The notes beneath the pieces are model-generated. The model was not told the origin of the DNA and made no database searches. It saw nothing but the letters and a program-made list of their open reading frames with translations. From Rhizobium esperanzae (GTDB taxonomy: Bacteria > Pseudomonadota > Alphaproteobacteria > Rhizobiales > Rhizobiaceae), in NCBI RefSeq assembly GCF_014197615.1, contig NZ_JACIFY010000021.1:60575-124574 (forward strand): a DNA stretch of 64,000 bases, read 5' to 3'. A program made the translations under genes and the position numbers. Below are positions 9,782 through 20,277 of this stretch, piece by piece. Position 1 is the stretch's first letter; each line of letters starts with the position of its first letter.

Positions 9782-10945
9782 ATGACAGATTTTCCTATTC
9801 CCTTCGAAGACGACGATCTTTTTGCATCCGCAGGCCTGCGGCTGACCGTCGACCTGGCGGCCTTGACGGAAAACTGGCGCGACATGGCGCGCCGCTCCGG
9901 TGCGGCGCGTGCTGCGGCCGTCGTCAAGGCGGATGCCTATGGCATGGGCATCGAGGATGCCGGCGAAGCGCTCTATATGGCAGGCGCCCGCGACTTCTTC
10001 GTTGCGACCGTCGACGAAGGCGTGACACTTCGCCTCTATGCGCCGGATGCCCGCATCTTCGTGCTGTCAGGCATATGGCCAGGCACCGAGCGGCGCTTCT
10101 TCGACAATGATCTGGTGCCGGTGATTTCCTCCGACGAGCAGCTTGCCTTCTGGATGGCCGTGCTTGCCGATTACGGCGACTACCCCTGCGCGCTGCATGT
10201 CGATACCGGCTTCAATCGGCTGGGGCTGCACATGGACGATGCGATCGCGCTCGCCGACGACGTCTCGCGGCCGGCGAGTTTCGCGCCGGTGCTCGTCATG
10301 AGCCATCTTGCCTGCGGCGACGATCCCAGCCATGCGATGAACCGGCGGCAGCTCGAATCATTCCGCAGGGTTAGCGCCGCCTATGAAGGCATCGATTCAA
10401 GTCTTGCCGCTTCGGCCGGCATCTTTCTCGGCGAGGATTATCACTTCGACCTGACGCGGCCGGGCATTGCGCTTTATGGCGGCGAAGCGGTCTGCGGCAT
10501 GGCAAACCCGATGCGGCCGGTCGCAACGGCTGAAGCCCGCATCATCCAGGTGCGCAGCGTCGAGGCCGGCGAGACCGTCAGCTATGGAAGGGCGCTGCAG
10601 CTTCGCCGCGACAGCCGGCTGGCGATCGTTTCGGCCGGTTATGCCGACGGCTACATGCGCAGCCAGTCGAGCGGCGGCGTGCCGCTGCGCCAGGTGGTAC
10701 CGCAAGGTGGACAAGGCTTCATCGCCGGACACAAGGTGCCGGTCGCCGGCCGGATCACCATGGACCTGACGATCTTCGATATCACCGATTTGCCCGAGAA
10801 CGCCGTGCGCGCCGGCGACTATGTCGAGCTGTTCGGGAAGAACGTGGCGCTTGACGACGTGGCGCGGGCCGCCGGCACGATCGGCTACGAGATCCTGACC
10901 AGCATGGGTCTACGCCACGAGCGGCGCTATGTTGCCGAGGAATAG
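9782..10945 (+). CDS. alr: Alanine racemase
   Basis: PLP-dependent enzyme that makes D-alanine for peptidoglycan or for catabolism. The 387-residue protein has the PLP lysine in AAVVKADAYGMG (about residue 49), the substrate-channel histidine region LHVDTGFNRLG, and the second-domain SAGYADGYMRS with GRITMDLTIFD. The N-terminus is acidic (FEDDD). Length and motifs fit fold-type III alanine racemases; whether the role is biosynthetic or catabolic is not shown. It starts at the first ATG of the frame. Confidence 0.93.
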   Translation: MTDFPIPFEDDDLFASAGLRLTVDLAALTENWRDMARRSGAARAAAVVKADAYGMGIEDAGEALYMAGARDFFVATVDEGVTLRLYAPDARIFVLSGIWPGTERRFFDNDLVPVISSDEQLAFWMAVLADYGDYPCALHVDTGFNRLGLHMDDAIALADDVSRPASFAPVLVMSHLACGDDPSHAMNRRQLESFRRVSAAYEGIDSSLAASAGIFLGEDYHFDLTRPGIALYGGEAVCGMANPMRPVATAEARIIQVRSVEAGETVSYGRALQLRRDSRLAIVSAGYADGYMRSQSSGGVPLRQVVPQGGQGFIAGHKVPVAGRITMDLTIFDITDLPENAVRAGDYVELFGKNVALDDVARAAGTIGYEILTSMGLRHERRYVAEE

Positions 10946-10991
10946 GAATATTCTCGGCTGATTGCTATATATCCGGCAAAAGGAGTCCGCC

Positions 10992-11249
10992 ATGACGACA
11001 ATCCGGCTCAACGCCGCCGAAGAAGCCTTTGTCGAACAGCAGATCAAGGCTGGATATTATGACAATGCCGATGACGTGGTTCAGGCCGGTCTTGAGCTTC
11101 TGCGCGAACGCGAAACGAAGACCGCGAAGCTCCGCGCCCTCATCGAAGAGGGCCAGGACGATATCGATAAAGGGCGGGTCGTATCGTTCGACAGCGCCGA
11201 AGAGTTGACGGCATTGATTTTACGAGAAGCTGCGGAGACCGATCATTAG
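10992..11249 (+). CDS. parD: ParD-like antitoxin
   Basis: An 85-residue antitoxin of the ParD/CopG ribbon-helix-helix family. The N-terminal RHH (MTTIRLNAAEEAFVEQQI... SADDV-type DNADDVVQAGLELLRERE) would bind its own promoter, and the C-terminal acidic helix would wrap the ParE toxin. AGGAG lies 6 bases before the ATG; an earlier ATG at 10962 has no such site. The stop codon overlaps the presumed start of the toxin frame. Confidence 0.85.
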   Translation: MTTIRLNAAEEAFVEQQIKAGYYDNADDVVQAGLELLRERETKTAKLRALIEEGQDDIDKGRVVSFDSAEELTALILREAAETDH

Positions 11250-11555
11250 ATCCCGCCGCCTCACCCTCTCCCGCAAGGCCATTGACGATCTGACATCCAT
11301 GTTCCGCTATATCGCAAGGGACGATCCCGTCGCGGCCAAGCGCCTCATCGATCAGATCGGCCAGAAGATCGAGCAGATCGCGCGATCGGGTTTTACGGGC
11401 GTCAATCGCAACTGGTTGAGCCCAGGGCTCAGAGCCATTATCCACAAAAATCGTTGCATCTATTTCGTCGTCCGGGACGACGAACTTCATGTGCTGCGCG
11501 TCCTGCATGGACGGGAAGACGCCTCACCTGAAGATTTTATTGAAAGCAGTCACTG

Positions 11556-11556
<1 letters not shown>
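11245..11556 (+). CDS. parE: ParE-like toxin (non-canonical start likely)
   Basis: RelE/ParE-superfamily toxin; members act on gyrase or on ribosome-bound mRNA. The full fold needs residues before the only ATG (11299): SRRLTLSRKAIDDL precedes MFRYIARDDPVAAKRLID, followed by GLRAIIHKNRCIYFVV and VLRVLHGRED. No ATG, GTG or TTG exists in frame upstream; an ATT at 11245 overlapping the parD stop (ATTAG) would give 103 residues, a normal length. The start is therefore uncertain: coupled initiation at ATT, or a toxin shortened to 85 residues from 11299. The stop overlaps the radA start by one base. Confidence 0.8.
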
Positions 11557-12956
<1,400 letters not shown>

Positions 12957-13046
12957 TCCTTTCATTGCCAAGATTGGTGATGATATAGGAGGCACACGAT
13001 AAGGCACGACACGGCCGTCAAGCGGCAGTCCTGGAGTTGAAATTAC

Positions 13047-13664
13047 ATGCCCATTACGATTTTCGACGGTATTGTCATCGGCGTCGTGCTCTTCTCCGCC
13101 GTGCTGGCGATGGTCCGCGGCTTTTCGCGCGAGATCCTCTCGATCGCGAGCTGGGGCGGTTCGGCGGCGGCGGCCTATTACCTCTATCCCTACCTGCTGC
13201 CCTATGCGAAGAAATACACCGATGACGACCGTATCGCGATCGTCGGCTCGGCAGCGGTCGTCTTCCTGATCGCGCTCATCGTCATCTCCTTCATCACGAT
13301 GAAGATTGCCGATTTCATCATCGACAGCCGCGTCGGCGCGCTCGACCGCACGCTCGGCTTCCTGTTCGGGGCAGCACGCGGCGTGCTGCTCCTGGTCGTC
13401 GCCGTCGCCTTCTGGAACTGGCTGGTGGATGCCGATCACCGCCCGGCCTGGGTCAACGACGCGAAGTCGAAGCCCTTCCTGGATTCGATGGTCGTGAAGC
13501 TGAAATCGGTTCTGCCGGAGCAATTTGCCCAGATGATACCGGCGAGCATCCGTGATAAGCTTCAGCCGCCGGCACAGGGCGCTGAAGGTACCAATCCGCC
13601 GGCGGGCGACCAGGCTCCGGCGGAAGACGCACCCGCCGCGCCTGCACAGCAGCCAGCGAATTGA
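13047..13664 (+). CDS. cvpA: CvpA family membrane protein
   Basis: A 205-residue inner-membrane protein with four predicted transmembrane segments in the first 130 residues (FDGIVIGVVLFSAVLAMVRG start) and a Pro/Ala-rich C-terminal tail. CvpA was named for colicin V production in E. coli and there lies beside purF; the same cvpA-purF order is kept here, with 152 bases between. GGAG lies upstream of the ATG. Its exact function is not known. Confidence 0.88.
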   Translation: MPITIFDGIVIGVVLFSAVLAMVRGFSREILSIASWGGSAAAAYYLYPYLLPYAKKYTDDDRIAIVGSAAVVFLIALIVISFITMKIADFIIDSRVGALDRTLGFLFGAARGVLLLVVAVAFWNWLVDADHRPAWVNDAKSKPFLDSMVVKLKSVLPEQFAQMIPASIRDKLQPPAQGAEGTNPPAGDQAPAEDAPAAPAQQPAN

Positions 13665-13816
13665 CACAGTGTTCAAGAGCTTGACCCGCCTTTCGGCAAT
13701 TGCCATTTGAGCGGGACGTAAAATGAGGGGGGGCCGGCCGGGCATTTCAGCTCAGCCGGGCCTCAATTGTTTCTGGAAATGCCGATCCATTCTTGTGAGA
13801 GCAGAGGCCCGCAGAA

Positions 13817-15307
13817 ATGAACCAGTCCCATTCTATCCCGACCGACGATCCGCTCGACGGAGATACGCTGCATGAAGAATGCGGTGTTTTCGGAATTTTG
13901 GGACATCCCGATGCCGCAGCACTCACGGCTCTCGGCCTGCATGCGCTTCAGCATCGCGGACAGGAAGCGGCCGGCATCGTCGCTTTCGACGGCAAGCGCT
14001 TTTACCAAGAGCGCCATATGGGCCTCGTCGGCGATCACTACACCAATCCGATGACGCTCGCCCGCCTGCCCGGCAGCATGTCGATCGGCCATACGCGTTA
14101 CTCCACGACAGGCGAAGTGGCGATGCGCAACGTCCAGCCGCTGTTTGCCGAGCTTGAGGAAGGCGGCATCGCCATTGCCCATAACGGCAATTTCACCAAC
14201 GGCCTGACGCTGCGCCGCCAGATCATCGCGACCGGGGCCATCTGTCAGTCTACCTCCGATACCGAAGTCGTCCTTCACCTGATCGCCCGCTCCCGCCATA
14301 CATCCACGGCCGATCGTTTCATCGACGCCATCCGCCAGATGGAAGGCGGCTATTCGATGCTTGCCATGACGCGCACCAAGCTGATCGCCGCGCGTGACCC
14401 CACCGGCATCCGGCCGCTCGTGATGGGCGAACTGGACGGCAAGCCGATCTTCTGCTCGGAAACCTGCGCGCTCGACATCATCGGCGCCAAGTTCATCCGC
14501 GACGTCGAAAACGGCGAAGTCATCATCTGCGAAATCCAGCCGGACGGCTCGATCAGCGTCGATGCGCGCAAGCCGAGCAAGCCGCAGCCGGAGCGACTCT
14601 GCCTGTTTGAATATGTCTATTTCGCCCGGCCGGATTCGGTCGTCGGCGGCCGCAACGTCTATACGACGCGCAAGAACATGGGCATGAACCTCGCCAAAGA
14701 ATCGCCGGTCGATGGCGACGTCGTCGTGCCGGTGCCGGATGGCGGCACGCCGGCGGCACTCGGCTATGCGCAGGAAAGCGGCATTCCCTTCGAATACGGC
14801 ATCATCCGCAACCATTATGTCGGCCGCACCTTCATCGAGCCGACCCAGCAGATCCGCGCCTTCGGCGTGAAGCTGAAGCATTCGGCCAACCGGGCAATGA
14901 TCGAAGGCAAGCGCGTGGTGCTGGTCGACGATTCCATCGTGCGCGGCACGACCTCTCTCAAGATCGTCCAGATGATCCGCGAAGCCGGGGCCCGCGAAGT
15001 CCATATCCGCGTTGCCAGCCCGATGATCTTCTTCCCGGACTTCTACGGCATCGATACGCCCGATGCCGAAAAGCTGCTGGCAAACCAGTATGCCGATGTC
15101 GAAGCCATGGCCAAATATATCGGCGCGGACTCGCTTGCCTTCCTGTCGATCAACGGGCTTTACCGCGCCGTCGGCGGCGAGGATCGCAATCCGGCCCGCC
15201 CGCAATTCACCGACCACTACTTCACCGGTGACTACCCGACCCGCCTGCTCGACAAGAACGGCGAGTCGATGGGCAACAAGCTTTCGATGCTTGCCAGCAA
15301 CGGCTGA
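13817..15307 (+). CDS. purF: Amidophosphoribosyltransferase PurF
   Basis: First committed step of purine synthesis: PRPP plus glutamine gives phosphoribosylamine. The 496-residue protein has a 21-residue propeptide ending HEE before the catalytic Cys22 (CGVFGI), an Ntn glutaminase domain (GHTRYSTTG; HNGNFTN), and a phosphoribosyltransferase domain with the PRPP loop VLVDDSIVRGTTS. The presence of the propeptide predicts a B. subtilis-type enzyme that is processed to expose Cys22. A clear terminator follows. Confidence 0.96.
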   Translation: MNQSHSIPTDDPLDGDTLHEECGVFGILGHPDAAALTALGLHALQHRGQEAAGIVAFDGKRFYQERHMGLVGDHYTNPMTLARLPGSMSIGHTRYSTTGEVAMRNVQPLFAELEEGGIAIAHNGNFTNGLTLRRQIIATGAICQSTSDTEVVLHLIARSRHTSTADRFIDAIRQMEGGYSMLAMTRTKLIAARDPTGIRPLVMGELDGKPIFCSETCALDIIGAKFIRDVENGEVIICEIQPDGSISVDARKPSKPQPERLCLFEYVYFARPDSVVGGRNVYTTRKNMGMNLAKESPVDGDVVVPVPDGGTPAALGYAQESGIPFEYGIIRNHYVGRTFIEPTQQIRAFGVKLKHSANRAMIEGKRVVLVDDSIVRGTTSLKIVQMIREAGAREVHIRVASPMIFFPDFYGIDTPDAEKLLANQYADVEAMAKYIGADSLAFLSINGLYRAVGGEDRNPARPQFTDHYFTGDYPTRLLDKNGESMGNKLSMLASNG

Positions 15308-15334
15308 GCCGCTTCCGCTTTGACTTTCCTATCA

Positions 15335-15363
15335 GGGGCGCTTATTGCGCCCCTTACCTTTTC
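15335..15363 (+). terminator. Rho-independent terminator of purF
   Basis: GGGGCGC (15335-15341) and GCGCCCC (15347-15353) form a perfect 7-base stem with a 5-base loop, followed by TTACCTTTT. It lies 27 bases after the purF stop and just upstream of the SDR gene. Confidence 0.82.
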
Positions 15364-15386
15364 AAGCACATCCGGAACCGGGGCAG

Positions 15387-16127
15387 ATGAACATCAATCT
15401 TGAGGGCAGGATCGCACTCGTCACCGGTGCGTCGCGCGGTATCGGCTATTTCACGGCGCTGGAACTGGCAAAAGCCGGCGCCCATGTGATTGCCTGCGCC
15501 CGCACAGTCGGCGGGCTCGAGGATCTCGATGATGCGATCAAGGCCATCGGCGGCACCGCGACGCTGGTGCCCTTCGACCTTGCCGACATGAACGCGATCG
15601 ACGCGCTCGGCGGCTCGATCTTCGAGCGCTGGGGCAAGCTCGACATTCTCGTCGCCAATGCCGGCGTGCTCGGGGTGATTTCGCCGATCGGCCATATCGA
15701 GGCGAAGGTGTTCGAGAAGGTGATGACCATCAACGTCACCGCGACATGGCGGCTGATCCGCTCGGTCGATCCACTGCTGGCGCGCTCGGATGCCGGCCGC
15801 GCCGTCATCCTGTCCTCTGGGGCCGCACACAAGTGCCGTCCCTTCTGGGGCGCCTATTCCGCTTCCAAGGCCGCCGTCGAGGCGCTGGCGCGCACCTGGG
15901 CCGGCGAGAGCCAGTCAACGCCATTGCGCATCACCAGCGTCGATCCAGGCGCGACCCGCACCGCCATGCGGGCGCAGGCCGTGCCCGGCGAGGATCCGCA
16001 GACGCTGCCGCATCCTTCCGAGGTCGCCAAGGCGATCCTGCCGCTGCTGGGGCCTGGTGTGACCGAGACGGGCAAGCTGTTCATCGTGCGGGAAAACAAG
16101 CTCGTCGATTACCGGCTGCCGGAATAG
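15387..16127 (+). CDS. SDR family oxidoreductase
   Basis: A 246-residue short-chain dehydrogenase of unknown substrate. The NAD(P)-binding TGASRGIG is near residue 12, NAG in LVANAGVLG, and the catalytic Ser in ILSSGAA is followed by YSASK. The protein ends with an ITSVDPGATRTAMRAQA segment and a short C-terminus. The frame opens at 15345 inside the purF terminator region, so the ATG at 15387 is preferred. It is convergent with the muramidase gene, 10 bases away. Confidence 0.88.
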   Translation: MNINLEGRIALVTGASRGIGYFTALELAKAGAHVIACARTVGGLEDLDDAIKAIGGTATLVPFDLADMNAIDALGGSIFERWGKLDILVANAGVLGVISPIGHIEAKVFEKVMTINVTATWRLIRSVDPLLARSDAGRAVILSSGAAHKCRPFWGAYSASKAAVEALARTWAGESQSTPLRITSVDPGATRTAMRAQAVPGEDPQTLPHPSEVAKAILPLLGPGVTETGKLFIVRENKLVDYRLPE

Positions 16128-16137
16128 GCCGGACGTC

Positions 16138-16887
16138 TCACTTGGCTGCAACGGCTGGGAATAGATGCGCCAAGCCCGTTTCCGACGGGCATAGCGCATT
16201 GAGGTCCACCGCTCCCTGAATGCCGTCGACAGTGCCGTTGTCGGCAAATTGCCAGATCGACCAGCGACGGCAGCCTTGCTGCGCCGGCTCCTTGAAGACG
16301 CTTCGCAGCCAGAGATAATGCTCGGGGAAGCGGGCTTCATTGCCTTTCAGATACTGATCGAAGAATTCCTGCGTGACGTAGAAAATCGGCTTTTCCGAGA
16401 AGGTGCCTTTCAGCTCGGTGAAGAAGGCGTTCACCTCGGTTGCCATTTCATCGAGCGTCGGGACCTTGTTGCAATTGCCGACGAACTCCAGGTCGACGGC
16501 AATCGGCAGGGTTCCCTCCTGCTTCGGCACGGTCGCCAGAACATTCTGCGCCTGATCCTTGCCCGGACGGCAGAAGGTGAAGAAATGATAAGCGCCCCTG
16601 ACCACGCCGGCCTCTCCCGCGCGCTGCCAGTTCTCGGCGAACCTGGAATCCTTGTGATCGCCGCCTTCGGTCGCCTTCATCATCGCAAAACGTACGTTCG
16701 GCTGTGCGGCAACCGTCTTCCAATCGATGTCGCCCTGGTGATGGCTGACATCGATGCCTTGGATCGGATGGCTTGATAAAGACGGATTGTTGAAACGAAG
16801 CATTCCGAAATCGTATGCGAAATAAGCAGCGGATGCGACCATCAGAATTGATGTCGCCCCGATCGTTCCCCAGAGAAAGCCTCTCAC
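16138..16887 (-). CDS. GH25 family lysozyme (muramidase)
   Basis: Glycoside hydrolase family 25 enzymes cleave the MurNAc-GlcNAc bond of peptidoglycan. The 249-residue protein has an uncleaved-looking N-terminal membrane anchor (about residues 5-26), then the GH25 start GIDVSHHQGDIDW, ATEGGDHKD, a VDLEF strand carrying the catalytic acids, and QFADNGTVDGIQGAVDLN near the end. It is probably tethered to the inner membrane facing the periplasm. Possible roles are wall remodelling or passage of envelope machines; it has no phage genes around it. Confidence 0.88.
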   Translation of the reverse strand: MRGFLWGTIGATSILMVASAAYFAYDFGMLRFNNPSLSSHPIQGIDVSHHQGDIDWKTVAAQPNVRFAMMKATEGGDHKDSRFAENWQRAGEAGVVRGAYHFFTFCRPGKDQAQNVLATVPKQEGTLPIAVDLEFVGNCNKVPTLDEMATEVNAFFTELKGTFSEKPIFYVTQEFFDQYLKGNEARFPEHYLWLRSVFKEPAQQGCRRWSIWQFADNGTVDGIQGAVDLNALCPSETGLAHLFPAVAAK

Positions 16888-17242
16888 TCATTCCCCCCTA
16901 TTTTCAGCAGCCTGCCAACTGGCTATTTGCGATTTGTGCCGTGAAAATGGCGGACGAGCCTCAGGGCGCGGACTGTGTCTTCGGGGGGAGTTCGTCCTTG
17001 CATTCGCGGTGCCGGATAAGTCGCTTCGGTTGCCGCCGCATCGCTCCCCGCCCCTCTTGACCAAATGCCATTCCCACGCCATAAATCGCGCCATGAAAAC
17101 GGTTACCTGCATTATCTGCCGGAAGATTATTCGCTAGCGCAAGCGCTGGCCCGGCCGTTTTCGTCTCCCAGATAGTCAAGATGCGAAACGCCCCGGCCCG
17201 CCGGTCGCGATATTTGTCTGATCGTGCATTTGGGAGAATGGA
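16888..17242. other. 355-base divergent gap, no gene seen
   Basis: This region separates the muramidase (minus) from cysS (plus) and must contain both promoters. Short frames on either strand lack ribosome sites or family-like content. No strong palindrome was recognised. Confidence 0.6.
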
Positions 17243-18634
17243 ATGGACGCGACGCCGGAACTGAAGCTGTACAACACGCTGACGCGGGAGAAATCGGTGT
17301 TTTCGCCGATCGATGCCGAGAACGTCCGCATGTATGTGTGCGGCCCGACGGTCTATGACTTCGCCCATATCGGCAATGCCCGGCCGGTCATCGTCTTCGA
17401 CGTGCTGTTCCGGCTGCTGCGCCATATCTATGGCCAAGATCATGTCACCTATGCCCGCAACATCACCGACGTCGACGACAAGATCAATGCGCGGGCGTTG
17501 AGAGATCATCCGGGCCTGCCGCTGAACGATGCGATCCGCGCCGTCACCGAAAAGACCGAGACGCAGTTTCACGCCGATGTCGCCGCGCTCGGCTGCCTGG
17601 AGCCGAATGTCGAGCCGCGCGCCACCGACAATATCAAAGAGATGACCGAGATCATCGAGAAGCTGATCGGCAACGGCCACGCCTATGTCGCAGCCGGCGA
17701 AGTGTTGTTCGACACCAAATCCATGGCGGATTACGGCCAGCTTTCGAAGCGCCCGCTCGACGAGCAGCAGGCCGGCGCCCGCGTCGCGGTCGATGCGCAC
17801 AAGAAGAACCCGGGCGATTTCGTGCTCTGGAAACTGTCGAGCCACAACGAACCCGGCTGGGAGAGCCCCTGGGGCCGCGGCCGGCCGGGCTGGCATATCG
17901 AATGCTCGGCGATGAGCCGGCGTTATCTCGGCGATGTCTTCGACATTCACGGCGGCGGGCTGGATCTGATCTTCCCGCATCATGAAAACGAAATCGCCCA
18001 GTCGCGCTGCGCCCACGGCACCGAGGTGATGGCGAATGTCTGGATGCATAACGGCTTCGTGCAGGTCGAAGGCCGCAAGATGTCGAAATCCGAAGGCAAT
18101 TTCGTCACCATCCACGATCTGCTGCACACGCAGATCTTCGGCGGGCGGAAATGGCCGGGCGAAGTGCTGCGCCTTGCCATGCTGATGACGCATTACCGCG
18201 AGCCGATCGATTTCTCGATCAAGCGGCTGGAAGAAGCCGAACGCCTGCTCGCCAAATGGCCGGCGACGGAAGCCGGCGATGCCGCGCCGGATGAGAGCGT
18301 GCTGAACGCGCTGGCCTACGACCTCAACACGGTGGCGGCGGTGCAGGCGCTGCATGCACTGGCGCAATCCGCTCATACGGATCCCACCGCGGGCGCCACC
18401 TTTGCCGCAACGGCTTCCCTCCTCGGCCTGTTGCCGAAGAAAGCCGAAATCGACGAAGCGGTTGCAGCCGCAGTCGATGCGCTGGTTGCGATGCGGCTCG
18501 AAATGCTGAAGGCGAAGAACTTCGCCGAGGCCGACAAGATCCGCGACGAATTGACCGCGAAAGGCATCCAACTGAAGGACGGCAAGGATGCGGTGACCGG
18601 CGCGCGGGTGACGACCTGGGAGATGAAGCGGTGA
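17243..18634 (+). CDS. cysS: Cysteinyl-tRNA synthetase
   Basis: Class I aminoacyl-tRNA synthetase that charges tRNA-Cys. The 463-residue protein shows the zinc-ligand Cys33 in MYVCGPTVYD, the HIGH-type motif HIGN at 42-45, KMSKS at 279-283, and the zinc-region GWHIECSAM. The C-terminal helical domain ends with the usual DxIRDELTAKGI-like segment. GGAG lies a few bases upstream of the ATG. It is followed by a palindrome-containing gap and the GFA operon. Confidence 0.97.
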   Translation: MDATPELKLYNTLTREKSVFSPIDAENVRMYVCGPTVYDFAHIGNARPVIVFDVLFRLLRHIYGQDHVTYARNITDVDDKINARALRDHPGLPLNDAIRAVTEKTETQFHADVAALGCLEPNVEPRATDNIKEMTEIIEKLIGNGHAYVAAGEVLFDTKSMADYGQLSKRPLDEQQAGARVAVDAHKKNPGDFVLWKLSSHNEPGWESPWGRGRPGWHIECSAMSRRYLGDVFDIHGGGLDLIFPHHENEIAQSRCAHGTEVMANVWMHNGFVQVEGRKMSKSEGNFVTIHDLLHTQIFGGRKWPGEVLRLAMLMTHYREPIDFSIKRLEEAERLLAKWPATEAGDAAPDESVLNALAYDLNTVAAVQALHALAQSAHTDPTAGATFAATASLLGLLPKKAEIDEAVAAAVDALVAMRLEMLKAKNFAEADKIRDELTAKGIQLKDGKDAVTGARVTTWEMKR

Positions 18635-18655
18635 GAGCGGTGTCCGGGGATAAGG

Positions 18656-18802
18656 CCCCTCCCCAACCCCTCCCCACAAGGGGGAGGGGCTACGGTGCCG
18701 CACTGCTCCGAAAACACCTCACCGCAACCGCAAACATTCGAAGCGGAAGCGAAGACGGCGCCGCGAGAGAGCCCTCCCCCTTGTGGGGAGGGTTGGGAGG
18801 GG
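18656..18802. repeat. Inverted pair of REP-like palindromes
   Basis: The arms at 18656-18689 and 18771-18802 are inverted copies of a C-rich/G-rich element (core CTCCCCACAAGGGGGAGGG), nearly identical over about 31 bases, with about 80 unique bases between. Each arm is itself a hairpin. It lies between cysS and the GFA operon and belongs to the same family as the palindrome at 21263-21288. Confidence 0.85.
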
Positions 18803-18842
18803 ACTTGGCTTTTAGCTCTGAGGCCCAGCGGAGGAAAAATCG

Positions 18843-19319
18843 ATGACCACCTATACCGGCGGCTGCCAATGCGGGGCGATCCGGTTTCGGGCGCGGGGGA
18901 CGCCGCCGGATTCGTCGATCTGTCATTGCCGCATGTGCCAGAAGGCATTCGGCGGCTATTATGCGCCGCTGGTTTCTGTGCGGGGGATGGAGTTCGAATG
19001 GACGCGGGGAACACGTAAGACCTTCCGCTCCTCGAATTTCGTCGAGCGCGGCTTTTGCGCCGATTGCGGCACCCCGCTGACCTATGAAGCGCCGGATGGA
19101 ATGGCGGTGGCCGCGGGTGCATTCGACGATCCGTCGTTGCTGCCGCCGACCATCCAATGGGGTGTAGAAGGCAAGATCGGCTTCGTCGATCATCTGCACA
19201 AACTGCCCGCAGAGCGAACCGAGGCGGATCTGACGGCCGGTTCTTTCCTGCACGAACTGGTTTCCTATCAGCATCCCGACCACGATACACCTGTCTGGCC
19301 ACCGGAGGATCGCGCATGA
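18843..19319 (+). CDS. GFA (CENP-V/GFA domain) family protein 1
   Basis: A 158-residue zinc protein of the family named after glutathione-dependent formaldehyde-activating enzyme. The zinc ligands are visible in order: GGCQCGAIRFRA (about residue 5), CHCRMCQKAFGG (about 27) and FCADCGTPLTY (about 73). The family also includes proteins with no formaldehyde activity, so the reaction is unknown. First of three paralogues in tandem; its TGA overlaps the next ATG (ATGA at 19316-19319). Confidence 0.88.
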   Translation: MTTYTGGCQCGAIRFRARGTPPDSSICHCRMCQKAFGGYYAPLVSVRGMEFEWTRGTRKTFRSSNFVERGFCADCGTPLTYEAPDGMAVAAGAFDDPSLLPPTIQWGVEGKIGFVDHLHKLPAERTEADLTAGSFLHELVSYQHPDHDTPVWPPEDRA

Positions 19320-19804
19320 CGAAAACGGCAGGGCATACGGGCGGATGCCAGTGCGGCGCAGTTCGCTATCGCGCGCGCGGTGAACTCGGTTATCCCCATA
19401 TCTGCCATTGCCGCATGTGCCAGAAGGCGGCCGGCAATTATTTCCTGCCGCTGGCGGTGGCCAAGCGTCAGGATTTCGAACTGACGCGCGCAGAGCCCAA
19501 ATGGTTCCGCTCGTCCGATCTCGTGCGGCGCGGCTTTTGCGGCGATTGCGGCACGCCGCTGTTCTACGACATTCCGGAAACGGACTTCATCAACATCGCG
19601 CTCGGCTCGCTTGACGAGCCCGAGGTGGTCAAGCCCGTGATGCAGTCGAATACCGGCCGCAAGATGTCCTGGTTTCACGCGATCGACGGCCTGCCGCTGG
19701 AACCCGAGCCGGACACGTCCGAGCGCGAAGATGCGATCGCGGCGAGCAATCATCAGCATCCCGACCATGATACGAAAAGCTGGCCACCCGGAGAAACCCC
19801 ATGA
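19316..19804 (+). CDS. GFA family protein 2
   Basis: Second tandem paralogue, 162 residues. It has GGCQCGAVRYRA, CHCRMCQKAAGN and FCGDCGTPLFY in the same order and spacing as its neighbours, and the shared C-terminal HQHPDHDTKSWPP. A longer frame from 19157 is an artefact inside the first copy; the ATG at 19316 overlaps the previous stop. It is the most divergent of the three in the middle part (residues 80-130), suggesting a different substrate pocket. Confidence 0.88.
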   Translation: MTKTAGHTGGCQCGAVRYRARGELGYPHICHCRMCQKAAGNYFLPLAVAKRQDFELTRAEPKWFRSSDLVRRGFCGDCGTPLFYDIPETDFINIALGSLDEPEVVKPVMQSNTGRKMSWFHAIDGLPLEPEPDTSEREDAIAASNHQHPDHDTKSWPPGETP

Positions 19805-20277
19805 CGGATAAAATCAGAACAGGCGGATGCCAGTGCGGCGCCGTGCGTTTCCGCATATCAGGCGCGCTCGGGCGTCCCTCGATCTGCCATTGCCGCATGT
19901 GCCAGAAGCAGTTCGGCGGCTTCTTTTCCGCGCTCGTCACCACGCCCGAGGAAGGAATGGAGTGGACGCGCGGCGAGCCGAACTATTTCCAGTCCTCGAT
20001 CAATATCGAGCGCGGCTTCTGCAGCAATTGCGGCACGCCGATGACCTACCGGCATCCGGGCGGCCTGGAGCTTGCCATCGGCACCTTCGACGACCGCAGC
20101 GATCTCGCACCGCAGATCCAGGTCAATTACGAGGCCCGCCTGCCCTGGGTCGAGGAAATCTTCGACGCCCCTGTTCACAAGGACCCGGATTTCTACGCGC
20201 GGCAGGAGGCGATCATCTCCTTCCAGCATCCCGATCACGACACCGCCGTCTGGCCCGCGAAAGGCGTGAAGATATGA
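19801..20277 (+). CDS. GFA family protein 3
   Basis: Third tandem paralogue, 158 residues, with GGCQCGAVRFRI, CHCRMCQKQFGG and FCSNCGTPMTY zinc-ligand motifs and the shared FQHPDHDTAVWP end. It starts inside the previous stop (ATGA at 19801-19804) and its own stop overlaps the pip start in the same way, so all four genes appear translationally coupled. The function is unknown beyond the fold. Confidence 0.88.
   Translation: MTDKIRTGGCQCGAVRFRISGALGRPSICHCRMCQKQFGGFFSALVTTPEEGMEWTRGEPNYFQSSINIERGFCSNCGTPMTYRHPGGLELAIGTFDDRSDLAPQIQVNYEARLPWVEEIFDAPVHKDPDFYARQEAIISFQHPDHDTAVWPAKGVKI

Noticed and set aside
18656..18802. CRISPR-like repeat
   Set aside because: Only two inverted copies with one unequal spacer; it is a REP-type palindrome pair.
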